A stretch of 64,000 bases of DNA from Plasmodium brasilianum. Taxonomy: Eukaryota > Apicomplexa > Aconoidasida > Haemosporida > Plasmodiidae. The DNA is taken from positions 1,630,428 to 1,694,427 of the forward strand of contig NC_090125.1 of assembly GCF_023973825.1 (NCBI RefSeq), given 5' to 3'. The notes under the pieces are model-generated. The model saw only the letters and a program-made list of their open reading frames with translations, ran no database searches and was not told the origin of the DNA. The translations under genes and the position numbers were made by a program. Positions 24,983 to 37,500 of this stretch are shown one piece after another (position 1 is the first letter of the stretch; each line of letters starts with the position of its first letter).

Positions 24983-26928
24983 ATGGGTACTGTAAATGAA
25001 CTCCTAAACTACTTTACTGTTAACGACGATACCAATGATTTAGTAAACAGTGATAAAGAGAAAAAGGAAAAGGCAGTTGTCAGGAGATATTTTCCTGGAA
25101 AAGTAATACTTCTGAGTATTCCTACGAACGAAGCGCATACGTGTACATAATACCGTACATGCATAAATACATACGCACATGCATAAATACATACGCACAT
25201 GCATAAATACATACATATATGCATAAACATATACATACATACGTACATAAATTATATGTATGTATATATGTACTTGCAAGCATTGCAGTTCAGCATGTTC
25301 GAAACTGTTATTTTGTTTTGCTATATTTTGTTATACTTTATTATATTTTTTTTTTTTTTTTTCTTTTTCCAACTCTATGCTGTAGAAGCCGCATTATGCC
25401 AAAAAAATCAACGCTGATGATGATGATGATGATGATGACGATGATGAAGAGGATGATAAAGAGGATGATGAAGAGGATGACTATGACTACGACAACCAAT
25501 TTAATGAGGAGCTTACTGAAAAATTAAGAAAAAAAGAGCAGGAAAAAAAAAAAAAAAAAAAGGGAGTAGCACATAAAGACATTGAAACGCAATCCAACAA
25601 ACTTAACGCAATTGATAATCGATACGAGAGACTAAAAAATAAGAGTAAAAAATCGCCAAGAAAAGAATGGCGTATTATATAATACCTTTTACATATTACG
25701 TAATACATGTTACATATAATATGCTGCATATAAATTTAAGTGTGCGATACGTTATTGCGTTTGTGGTGCAAGCATTTTTCCCCTTTTACGCACACGGGTA
25801 CATATATGTATATATATATATATACATACATACGTGCACGCCTATAAGCACACATACAAGCAAACACACACGCTTACTCTTTTAATAGGTATAAAGGGAG
25901 ACGATCTGGAAAGATTAAAGAGAAGGGTGAGAGAAGTGAAAGTAAATGATTACTCAGTACTGAACAAAGAAGACGGTAATAACGTAAAGGGAAAAGATGA
26001 AAAGAAGGATAGTTATACACATTTTCCAGTAAGTGAACATGAAAATGATGAACTGGATGATGAAGAAGATGACGAGGGAGTCGACAATGACGATGATGAT
26101 GACGAGGAAGACGATGATGAGGATGACGAGGAAGACGATGATGACGACGAGGAAGACGATGATGAACAAAATGATTATGAGAATACTATGAAACATGAGT
26201 TTATTTCAAAAAATTGTAGAAAAACACTAATAGAAAAAAAAACAAAAGAAGATATAGAAAAGAAAAAATTGGAAAACCTAAATGAGGAGAAAGAATTAAT
26301 CGAAATAGAAAAAAAAGAAAATGTAATAAAAGAAACATTAACTCAAGAAATGATTGAAGAAAAATTAAAGAACAAAGAAAATAATGTATACTCGTCAGAA
26401 GAAGATTTTGAAGATGATGAAAAAGATGAAGAATTAAATGAGGAAGAATATGAATTATGGAAAATAAGACACATGAACAGATTAAAAAGAGATGAACAAG
26501 ATAGAAAAAAATATGAAATTTTAAAAATGGAAATTAAGGAAAGAAGGAAAATGACAGATAAAGAAATAATTGAAGAAAATAAAAAATTACCACATAAAGA
26601 AAAGAAAAAAAAGAAAAAAATGTTATTTATGCAAAAGTATTATCATAGAGGAGGATTTTATCAAGATTTATTTGAAGAAGGAAAAGAAGAGATATATTTA
26701 CGAGATTATAATGAACCTGTTTATGAAGATAGAATTGATAAAGAAAATTTACCAAAAGTTTTGCAAGTAAGAAGAGGAAATTTTGGAAAACAAGGACAAA
26801 CAAAGTATACCCATTTATTAGACAATGATACTTCAAAAAAAAATTCCTTATGGAAAAACAATGATTCACTTTATCGCTCCAAAAAGAAAAAAGACTTGTT
26901 CGAGCGACCCACCTACAAAAAAAAATGA
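24983..26928 (+). CDS. MFAP1: MFAP1 homologue, spliceosomal B-complex protein
   Basis: Nuclear splicing factor of the MFAP1 (Spp381-like) family, part of the pre-activation spliceosome. Exons 24983-25102, 25386-25671 and 25889-26928 join in phase to 481 residues. The N-terminal RRYFPGKKPHYA matches the conserved basic motif of the family. Two acidic Asp/Glu tracts follow. The C-terminal half carries the diagnostic blocks ELWKIRHMNRLKRDEQDR, FMQKYYHRGGFYQD, LPKVLQVRRGNFGKQG, TKYTHLLDNDT and DLFERPTYKKK. Much of the middle is predicted helix or coiled coil. The introns contain CATA/CGCA microsatellites and poly-T. Identification rests on the highly conserved C-terminus. Confidence 0.94.
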
Positions 26929-28189
26929 TGCTTTCTATGAACGTAAAACGTGCTTCTGGCCATGCTTCCGGTGCGCACGTGTGTGTTGTACGGATTCATT
27001 TAAACACATACATACATACGTACATACATACATACGTACATACATACATACATACATACGTACATACATACATACATACGTACATACATACATACATACG
27101 TACATACAGACATACATACGTACATACAGACATACATACGTACATACAGACATAAATACATATATATATATATGTTTTTATATGTATACATGAATGCATG
27201 TTTGTGCGTATGCGTATGTACTCTTCTTTTTTTTTGGTGCTTTTTCCCCCCTTCCTTTTTGAGAACTTTTCGGGTGTTCAATCTCATTTTAATATTGTGT
27301 ATTATACCGTCTTCCCTTTTTGTTTTACCATTTGTATGTGCCTTATATAGCTGTTATATATTTTTGTTAATTTAATGTATTCCTTTTTAATATTTCCTTT
27401 TTGATACATTTCTTTTTAATTTATTCAAATTTTGTTTTTTTCATTTTATTTTAATTTAACTTACTGTTTAACTTATGTTTAACCTCACTGTTCTTTTATA
27501 CCATTTCAGTTGTATTTTATTATTTTTTTTTTTTTATCTTAATTTTTTGCACCCCTTTTTTAAGAATTAACAATTATATACATATTAAAGAGGCTATGAC
27601 AAAAATTTGGAAAAATTGATAAATATTTCCAGCCTTCTACTGTTTCAATATTTGCAAGTATTCAAGAAAAAATGGGGACAAACATATATTTATCTACGTA
27701 TTTTTATATGCCCATTTTTGTAGATATATAGAATATGTTTAACCAAAAATTTAATTAGGAAATTATATATTTTTTTCTTTTTTTACTGTGTGCAATTTTT
27801 ATTAACTGTTCAGGAAAAAATACAAAAAATAAAATAAAATAGTAAAATAAAAAAATATTTCAAAAAGCCTCGAACATTCTCAAAATTTTTCAAAAAGCTG
27901 CGGAAATTTTCAAAATATTTCAAAAAACTTAGAAAAATGTTCGTAGGATGTTCAGAAATTTTATGTACAGTTCAGGAGAAAAGTTAAAAACAAGGAGTTC
28001 ACAAGGAATACCTAAATAAAGTATACTGATGTAAATTGAAAACGCAGGTACGTCTACTTGTAGGTACACATATGTATATATGCACATATATACACACATA
28101 ACACATCAACATGCCCATGCATGCACGCGCTTTATGCGTTCTTTCCTCAGAAATACGCCATAAAATACCGCTCTCACATTTCCTCAGTC
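26929..28189. other. Intergenic between convergent MFAP1 and cyclin-like gene
   Basis: A CATACGTACATA array occupies about 27003-27155, followed by TA-rich DNA, T-rich tracts and short TTTCAAAA-type repeats near 27860-27930. No phase-consistent exons or RNA genes were seen. Confidence 0.7.
27003..27155 (+). repeat. CATACGTACATA-type 12-bp array
   Basis: Tandem 12- to 16-bp units built from CATA and CGTA tetramers, with a few CAGACATA variants at the right end. Several overlapping Tyr/Thr/His/Ile and Met/Cys/Val/Tyr ORFs cross it on both strands and are artefacts. Confidence 0.9.
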
Positions 28190-29749
28190 TCAAAAAACCG
28201 TGTGGATGTTCAGCATACGCCCCGTTTCATAAAAAATGGAGTATATGGAAGAATAATTTTTATTAGGTATAACACAATTTTCAAAAAAATAAATAAAGTT
28301 GTCCAAAAAAAGATATGACCACATGAACAAATCATTTGCAAAAGGTAAGTGGAAAATTTCTTCACAAAATTTTTCTTGAAAAATCAAGCTATTACTCATT
28401 CGATTATAAAAGGCATTACTAAAATACAAAATAATGGTAGAAACAATTCTACTAGGTGGTATGAGCTTATACGAACCGACTGCTGTTATGTACATGGAAT
28501 AAGCATAAATTACATCAAAAATAAAATATAAAAATCCAAAATGTTCCAAAAAAATATAATATATCTTGATTGCAGGATATTTCTTTGAACAATTTTTTAA
28601 ATTAATAAAATAGACATAAGTTAATTCAGAATATGTCCAATAATTATTATAATTGATTGGTAATAATTTTAATATTTCCATCTGTTTATTTGAAATTTCT
28701 ATACATGTATAGTTCACTTTGTTATTTCTAAATTTATTTACAAAATACAGTATGTCATTTAAATACATAATACTTGTTCCATTAAACACTTGAGTTTTAA
28801 TTAATGCTAATAAAACTGAACATATGATAACTAATAATTTAATTTTTTTATAATGATTTTTTTCAGTCATTTCATTAATACGGTGCATGTAACAATCAAA
28901 TATAAAAACAGATAATAAGAATGTTTCTGTTTTGTATGATAACCCATAACATATTTCGTATATATATGATAAATTTAATTGTCTTCCTTCTATAAAAGAA
29001 TGGATTTTATATATAAAAATTCTTGATTTTTGAATTATTAATTCCTCAAGATTAGGATTGTTTGAATTTTCTTTAAAATTTAAAACATGTAAATGATTTA
29101 TAAATCCTTTTTTATTTTTCATTATTTTATATTTCTTAAATAAGTTATATACTTTATTATCTACTATGTTTTTAGACTCATTTTCATATATATATTTCAT
29201 CAGTTCGTTTTTATCATATAACTGAAAACATGTATTATATTTGCTATCTATGACTTCCTTAAGTTCTAAGGTACCGATAAGATAATCATTAATAGAAAAT
29301 GGTAAGTACGTTAATATATTTTTTAGGAGGGTAAAAAGATGACTATAACTTACTTGAGTTATTAGACTTTTCACATAGTCGTCACCTACACCTCTACTTA
29401 ATTGATGATTTAAGTTCTTACTAATACTGTTAATAATTTCATAATTTATTTTGCTATCCTCTTTGTGGTGGTTCGATTCACTACGGATGTTCGCTTCATT
29501 ACCTTTTTTATTTAGAACACCTTCATTTGCATAACTTCTGATGGCAGAATTTAATTTATTAAAAGCACCTGTACTGTTAATCCCATTGATTTTATTATTC
29601 TCTATTTTGTTAATTGCATATTTATTTTTGATGGGAAATTTTTGGTTATTATCAATGTTCTTACTTTTCTCATATTTTTTTTCTATTATTTTTTTACTAA
29701 TTATTTTTTCTGCATTTCCGGTGCTCGAGCATATATTTGCCTTGACCAT
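28190..29749 (-). CDS. Divergent cyclin-box-like protein
   Basis: Single-exon 519-residue protein. The first 110 residues are Asn/Lys/Ser-rich and unstructured. From about residue 225 a helical fold resembles a cyclin box: FLLSVFIFDCYMHRI fits the helix that normally reads LAVNYLDRFL, KIKLLVIICSVLLALIKTQVF fits the next helix (QLVGVACLFIAAK type), and a YLNDILYFVNKF segment precedes QMEILKLLPINYN, as in the usual E-x2-IL-x2-L region. A second helical half follows, with SRIVSTIILYFSNAF. Plasmodium encodes a few highly divergent cyclins, so this could be one of them (CYC3-like) or another cyclin-fold protein. The partner would be a CRK or CDK. The assignment comes from pattern only, with no diagnostic catalytic motif. 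The start ATG at 29749 lacks an alternative nearby. Confidence 0.5.
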   Translation of the reverse strand: MVKANICSSTGNAEKIISKKIIEKKYEKSKNIDNNQKFPIKNKYAINKIENNKINGINSTGAFNKLNSAIRSYANEGVLNKKGNEANIRSESNHHKEDSKINYEIINSISKNLNHQLSRGVGDDYVKSLITQVSYSHLFTLLKNILTYLPFSINDYLIGTLELKEVIDSKYNTCFQLYDKNELMKYIYENESKNIVDNKVYNLFKKYKIMKNKKGFINHLHVLNFKENSNNPNLEELIIQKSRIFIYKIHSFIEGRQLNLSYIYEICYGLSYKTETFLLSVFIFDCYMHRINEMTEKNHYKKIKLLVIICSVLLALIKTQVFNGTSIMYLNDILYFVNKFRNNKVNYTCIEISNKQMEILKLLPINYNNYWTYSELTYVYFINLKNCSKKYPAIKIYYIFLEHFGFLYFIFDVIYAYSMYITAVGSYKLIPPSRIVSTIILYFSNAFYNRMSNSLIFQEKFCEEIFHLPFANDLFMWSYLFLDNFIYFFENCVIPNKNYSSIYSIFYETGRMLNIHTVF

Positions 29750-31448
29750 TTTTCGATTTTCTTGCCTGGATGGGGGTGTATGTGTATTATACGGGTATAC
29801 CAGTGTATGAGTATAAATATGTAAGGGTATACCTAAGTATATGATTTGTACCTATGTACGTGTATACCTCTTCACATGTACACCTTTTCACGTGTATACC
29901 GCGTGTGCTTGAGAAAGGGTACAGAGTTAGAATATTGTCCTCTTCACACAATACGCACATATATTCAAAAATATGAACACATGCATAAATATATATTTGT
30001 GTACATGTTTATTTGTTTGCTTTTACAGTTATTGTCCGTTCATTCGTTAACCTATTAGTGTACTTAAGTGGTCAAATGTTTGTACAATTATGTACATATA
30101 TACACGTATATTGTAAGCATATAGATTTTTCTAAGAAAATGAAAATTTCATTAAAAAAAAAAAAAAACTCAACTTTTTTGTTTTTCTTTAAAAATATTTA
30201 CATCATTTATGCATATATTTTAATAAGAACATTAAAAATAAATTGAGTTTAAAAATATGTACATAAGAGGAAATGTATGAACATAAATGTACATGCATAC
30301 AGATATACGTACATACATACGTGCATACATACGTGCATACATACGTGCATACATACGTGCATACATACGTGCATACATACGTGCATACATACGTGCATAC
30401 TTACGTACATACATATGTGCATACATACGTACATACATACGTATCCATTTCACATATTAAATGCATTTCCGAATGAGCAGTGTGAAAAGCAAAGTATGCA
30501 GTTACTTTTATTTTCTATGTCAAACTTTTATCTTTAATAATATATATATATATATAAATAACTCACATACTTTTTGGTCCTTTACTACATTTCGCTCATT
30601 GTTATGTGTCAAAATGAAAATATTTCAAAAGGATGAAACTAGGAAATAGAAATTTTAGAACATAAACTCGTTCACACGCTCGTTCGTTCGTACGCTCATG
30701 TGATATGATCAACCGATCAACCGATCAACCGATCAACCGATCATGAGTTCGAGCATATGTATGAATCTCTGTACGGAACATAAAAACGAACATATGAACA
30801 TGTAAAAATGGGTTTTTAAAATTCTAAGATAAATATTGGTTAAATAAATATATATACACGTCAGCGTATATTTCATATGTACATACGTACGTACATACAT
30901 GTATAAATATATATATATATATATGTATATGTATATGTATGTATATGTACGTATATGTACATTTCTGCTTATTTTAACAGATCTTTCTCTGCATTTCCTA
31001 AAGTGAGGAATTTCCAAGAATGAATTCACTATTATAATAAATGCAACAATACATGCATCGTTATAAATATATATCCATTTATTCTTGAGTGTCTAACAAA
31101 ATATATACTCATTTTGAAATAAATTTTTGAAAACTTAAAGAAAAAAATGCTGCTCTTGATTGCATCAGAATTAAAAAAAAAAAAAAAAAAAACTTATGAA
31201 TATGCATGTATATATATATATATATTTATATAGTTGAAGTAGAAAAATATCAGAAATTTTCTCAAATATATGTCTATTATAAGATATGAACATAACAAAA
31301 AAGGCATTATTTTTAATAATTTTTCTTTTATGTATTTTTAACAATTCTTTAAATTATTCCTAATAATGAATATAATCATCAACATTTTTCAACTGCATTA
31401 ATTTTTTTTTACACATTTTTATGTTTTATTATAATTTTTCCATTACCA

Positions 31449-31483
<35 letters not shown>

Positions 31484-31633
31484 ATGTTTATATATAAAAA
31501 AGCATTTCTTAAAAATGAATATAAACAATTCGTATCTTTGGTAGATCTTACTGGTTATATTGTATCATTAATGGCATAACGTAAAAAATTTTATTAAAAC
31601 TTCCTTTCTTCAAAAAATTTCAATAATATAAGG
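29750..31633. other. Intergenic, microsatellite-rich
   Basis: Contents: a CATACATACGTG array at 30306-30450, a GATCAACC array at about 30707-30742, TATA/GTATAT tracts near 30903-30962 and long A and T runs. Exon-like sequence is absent apart from short, unsupported ORFs. Confidence 0.65.
30306..30450 (+). repeat. 12-bp CATACATACGTG array
   Basis: About eleven copies of CATACATACGTG with minor variants. All six frames are open or nearly so across it, because the unit is a multiple of three without stops. Confidence 0.92.
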
Positions 31634-32280
31634 ATGAAGAATAAATTATGCTTTTCAGTATATTTATTCTCATTGTGCATGAAAGAGAAAGGGAGGAATT
31701 ACCTAAATACTTTATGTTATGTTATTGTAACATGTATTTCTGCAGAGGAGGAGCTTACACATGCAGTGGGTGAAAAGTATCTCTATGTTCATATGCTTAT
31801 GCATTCTTATACATGTTTATGCATGCTTATATAAATATGCATATATAAATATGCATATATAAATATATATATATAAATATAAATATATATATATATACAC
31901 AGATACATAAGCACCTGTGTATATTTCAGTAGATATAGATTTATCAAAACGATTATTATTTTTATCCTTTTTTTTTTTCTTTTTTTTTTTTTTTTTTGCG
32001 TGTGTTAACGACCATATACAAATAATTTTATATGATTTTTCATTTGATTCATTATTTAAATTGTGCACAGTTATATATATATCTTCTACTCCTTTATATT
32101 TTTCTATGAGAAGTTTTTCTTTTTTTTCCCTCCCCCCCCTCACATTTCTTATGAATAGATATAAACCTTCTTCAACAAGTTAAATATTTGTTGAAATGGG
32201 TTACTTTTAAAATGCATGAACTGTTCATACACTTTTTTAAGAATTTTTTCTTCCTTTTTTTTGATGCCATTTTTGCATAA
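31634..32280 (+). CDS. Possible small membrane protein, three exons (unproven)
   Basis: A phase-consistent model uses exons 31634-31769, 31930-32112 and 32159-32280, giving 146 residues. It opens MKNKLCFSVYLFSLC, possibly a signal anchor, and has a poly-Phe stretch and a hydrophobic end with WVTFKMHELF and FFFLFFDAIFA. The last exon follows a strong pyrimidine tract and AG at 32158. Weak points: intron 2 is only 46 bases with a poor GTTTTT donor, the poly-T tract is translated, and no family is recognisable. The reverse strand of the same region is also partly open (reading EKYKGVEDIYITVHN), so the true strand is uncertain. Confidence 0.28.
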
Positions 32281-32547
32281 TTATGACAAAATTGTTTCTA
32301 CAAAAAAAAAAAAAAAAAAATAGTGAATTTTTTTTGAAAAATAAATAAAACAGGATATAAATCCATTCGTATACATAAACATAAGTATAAAACATATATA
32401 CATATATTACAATATATGTGTGTGTAACTTGTATTTTTGCACTTTTCTTTTATTTTTTTTTTTTGGGGCTACATTTTAAGAATATACTACTTTTAGTTTA
32501 TGTAGAATGGGCTTACTACTTACAAGAATTACATGAACAGGCAAGCT

Positions 32548-32581
<34 letters not shown>

Positions 32582-34227
32582 AGTATTATTATGAAATATG
32601 ATAGTAAAAATTGCCATCTTAAAATCGTGTAATAATAACTGCATTAAGAGAGTTGTACGGAGGAATCAAAACAAATAATGAAGGGACAAAATTAAATATC
32701 AGCAAAAAAGGGAAAATCAGAATAGCAGCAAAAATGGAAGAACTAAAATAGTAGCAGATATAAAAATACCGATAAATTATTGCACCATTTGTTACTTTCA
32801 TCTCCACATAATTTTTTATTTCTGTTTTTCACCCTTTCGTTAATACATGAAAATTGCTGCATTGTGTAAATTTTTGCAAAAGTTACTTGAAATTTTTTTT
32901 TTAATTTCTGTTCATCTGCCATATGGTAGAAAAAAGCAGTTTTCTGTGGGTATCTATGTATAAACAAGCATGTTTTATGCCAGTACTTCTGTACGTATCT
33001 GTATATATGCACATATATAGGTGTATGTATATACAAACAGATATGTAGGCATATACATATATATACATACATATACATATATATACATATATATACATAT
33101 ATATACATACGTATACATATATACACAACTCCGTGCGTATGTGCATGTAAGGAGTGCACAAATAGGGAAATAAAGAAGTAGAAAAAATTCAAAGTTCCTT
33201 TCCCAAAACGAAAAAAACAAAAAATAGAAACAAGCAAAAAATTGTTAAATTGTTATTTAATAAAAAAAGGGAAGTATTAATATATAACTATATGCTTCGT
33301 TTTGTAATTTTATGTATCTTTCAAATATTTATAAAAAGATATCTCATAAGGCTCAAAGAAATGTACAGTTTATGCCATTTTTTAATGGTAAATTTTATTA
33401 TTTTATTTTTTTTTTTTGCAAACCTTTAGCTCATAAGGCTTAAAGTGTTTTCACTACTTTCGATAGTTCAAATGACCGTAAAACGAATAAGGTGAAAAAA
33501 TAAAAATAAAGAATTAAAAAATTAAAAATATCAAAAAATTAAAGATATTAAAAAATTAAAAAAATGAAAAAAATGAAAAAAAATGAAAAAAATAAAAAAA
33601 ATGAAAAAAAATGAAAAAAATGAAAAAAATGAAAAAAAATGAAAAAAATGAAAAAAAATGAAAAAAAATTAAAATACATTTTTGAAACGTACGAATAAAA
33701 CGAATTCTATCAAAAAGAAAAGAAGAAAAAATGAAAAATCGATAAAAAGAAAAAAAGGAAGATAGATTTACGCTTAAATAGAAACGACAATTCTGCATTT
33801 AAAAGTGTACAAAGTAGTACAAAACAGAACGAAGCAGTAACTGTACATCAGTTTAACTCCTTTTCCATTTTTTCCGTCATACGGCAATTCTTGTTCCTTA
33901 AAATTTGTCAAGTTGGCCATGATGTTATCATGCTATGCGTGCATTCATATTGTATACATATATATATACATTTATGTATACGGATATGTATACATTTCAA
34001 GGTCATACTTTCCCGTATTTTCTCATAAACTTTTTAACAGTAACAACTGTTCCCCATTACGACTGATTAGAATTCAGTGAAAATAAAAATTCCCATTTTA
34101 ACATATATGAATTCCATTTAATACCGTAAGCATTGGCAATTGACGTTCTGCTCATTAGAGGTTTAATACTTGTAATAATTAATCGTCTTTTTTTAACAAA
34201 TGTTTTATTTATATAAATAATTATTAA

Positions 34228-34262
<35 letters not shown>

Positions 34263-34551
34263 AATGAAAAAAGAAATAAAAAAATGTAGAGGTTAAGGTC
34301 TGTGGTAGAGCGCATTATGCTAAATAGATTACAAACAAAAAGAAAAGAATAATATTTTTATGCAAATCCTTCCAACACACATGTTTGAAAGTACATTACT
34401 ATGATACATATAGAACACTGCAATTGTAGCGTAAAATGAACAGCTTAACGTACGTACGCACAAAAAGGTAAAATTGACATTAATCTGAATTTACTTGATT
34501 TTTGATACTTTTTTTTTCCTTTTTTTACATTAAGAGAACACCATTTGGACA
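32281..34551. other. Intergenic, mostly low complexity, with two doubtful ORFs
   Basis: Contents: A and T runs, TATACATA tracts at 33050-33125, an AAAAAAATG-type run at 33560-33670 and poly-A at 34230-34260. Two patches look protein-like. A reverse 59-codon ORF at 32922-32743 starts MADEQKLKKKFQ. A forward A-rich frame at about 32625-32750 reads RVIITALRELYGGIKT and ends with a stop at KMEELK, but it has neither an upstream ATG nor an acceptor. Neither could be assigned. Confidence 0.45.
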
Positions 34552-37500
34552 ATGAATAACTTTATGGTAAGAATTAAAGGCAGTAGCGAAAAGATCAACA
34601 ATGCGATAAGAGAAGTATTCACAAAGAACTTTGTTGAAGATAATTTTTTTGAAAAAGAAATTGAACTAAAGGATCAGGTGAAGAAGAGGGAGATATATAT
34701 GCTAACAGAAAATTATGTTGATACATATATGAAGCAATATTTAATAAAAAATGATGACAACCATTGGTTTTACTCCATATTATGTGAGTTCAGTGTTGTA
34801 CCAGACAATAATAATATTATTACTTGTACAGGTGTTAATGATGTATCCATTATTCCTAGTGTACTAAATGTAGAGTTTTACGCTTCTGATGTATATTTTG
34901 AAAATATGGAAAATGAAGAATTCCAAATAAAATTGATTGAAAAAAGGAAAAAAGCATATAAAGAGGTTAAGGTAAAGAACAGGAGTGTTTTATTGCTCCA
35001 TGGATACTTTAACTATATTGATAAAGGCGATGTTCGTGAGAACAAAGCAAATGATATAAAAGGCTTGTATTATTATATTCAAGAGAATATACATAATTTA
35101 AACAAATGGGTTAATAATATTGAAGGAAGTTTTATTTTAATTTATGTTCATTATGAACATGGTCAGGTAAATTTTTTTTTTTTTAATGACCAATTTGGTA
35201 TGAAGTCTTTTATTTTTTTTTATGAACAAAGCTCAATTATACTTACGAACATGTACGGATTTTTTATAAATTATGATTTTAATTATATTCCCATAAATGA
35301 TGAATATTATCAATTTGACGACAAATCAGTCAGAGGTAACTTGAATTTAATTGATGATGATCCTTTTTTATTTTTTTTTCATACTAATGAAAAAACTCCA
35401 AATAAGTGTACTGATCGCGTAGTATATTGCTATAGTGAGGAAAATATAATAAAAAGGGAGTACTTGAATATGGTAAATATAAATGAAAAAGTAGGCTTTC
35501 AAATAAATCCATATTATGTGTACAATTTAGTGTTATTATTAGAAAAAGGCGAAATTTTCCTAAAAAATGTGAAGAAGGAAAATTGTATTTACACAAATCA
35601 CTATGAGTGGAATGAGCAAAAATTAACATTTAGTCAGAATTTTTACGACATATTTAATTATTTTGAACGACATCATTTTTTTCATAATGTTCATACAGAT
35701 GAACTAGTTTATTTGAAGAAAATCGTAGCAACTTTAATAAATCAGATAAAGGACCATGAAGAAAATAAAAAAGGCGGAAGTAATCTTAATAAGGGGCGTA
35801 TGTTTACAGAGACAAAACTTAATAATATTTTTATAAATCTGTACCTAAATTTGTTAAGCAATGTGATAAAAAAAAAGTTGGAGCAAGTTTTCCTGCATCA
35901 TTCAGGTAAATTAGATCAAAAAATGGAGCCTAAGGGTGAAAATAAAATCGGAGTGGAAAATACTACTTCCCAAGGTGGAAAAAGAAAATCAGTGGGTATC
36001 CTATTCTCAGGTGGAATCGATTCGACACTATTGACATTAATTACGATAAGAAATTTTTTCCCCCTTTATGAGGACGGATATATGGAATTAATTAATGTAT
36101 CTTTTAATGAAAATGCAGTTGATAGGTACACATGTCTTATTGCTTATGAAAAAATAATTAATATGTTTCCTGGATATGATATCAGATTAGTCCTTGTTGA
36201 TGTATCCGGTGTTGAGTTAATAAATTATGAAAGGATAATTTATTCTTTGATTTCACCAAATAATACTACAATGGACTATAACATTTCATCCGCTTTTTTT
36301 TTTGCAAATATGGGTAAAGGATATATTTGTCAACGCTCATTTTTTAATTTACATGAATGGAAATATATAAAAAAAAAGGCCATGGCTATACTCAATATTA
36401 ATTTTGAGGGGCAAATAAAGGAGCATACATTAGGTGTACCGAAAGAAAAGGAACAGAGTATAAATGTACAGAATAAAAAAGAAGAGAAAGACGTGGAAGG
36501 AGTAGTGGGAGTGTGTACTGAAAGGAAAATAAAAAACAAATGCTACGTGTGCGAATTTGTTAGAAATAAGAAATGTGTTCATAGGTGTTGTTCTATATGT
36601 TGTAGGAAACTAAGATATGTATATATAAAGGAGTTTCTACTAGAGAAAGAGAAAATCAAAGCAAATAAATATATGAAAGAGAACGAGGTAAAAAATAAGA
36701 AAGATGGTGTTACTACTCCTACCAGTAGTAGCACAAGACACAATACATATAAAAAGATAGATGGAAGTGAAAAAAGACAAAACAACTATGTTGATATGTA
36801 TGAAGTGAAGTACGATGAAACAAACTCGAACAAAAAATGCATATATTTGCTAATAAAAAAGAAAAAAATTTTCATTAATTTTGAAATATTCCGTGAGTGC
36901 CATGTGCACAAAGGGAAAATGTATGACTACCAACAGATAGGCTTGCTCTACCGTGAATTTAATAAGGAGCTAGAACAGAGCAAAAATGAAGGAAGAAAAA
37001 GGGGGGAAGATGGAAAAAAGGACGGTGTATATATTGATAAGAGTAACTACTTGAATAGCAAATATGACAATGATACGTATGACCATATGTGTGGAATAGT
37101 TTTTGACGAAAAATCGCATATACAGAAGAACAGTAGCAAGAGGTACTTGAAAAAAGGGAATGATGAAACAACTAGAAATGCGGAAAAAGAAACATATAGT
37201 TTGAATGAAGAATGTTATATGAGAGAAGAAAAATTAAGTGATAACAATTTTTTTTTAAAAAAGGATAAACAAAACTTTATTGACAAGTTCGTTACAGCGA
37301 GAACTGCTAATGATGCTAATAATTTTGAAAAAATAAAAAGTCTATTTTCCAAAGAGAAATATAAAAAAGGAGAAAGTATGAACAAAAAGGAAGCTATTAA
37401 TAAAAATAAAATTTTAACAGATTATCAGCACGAAAAGGAGGAAAGGGAGGATGAGTCTTTAAATTTTTTAAATAGAAAATTATATAACAAAGGTAATAAT

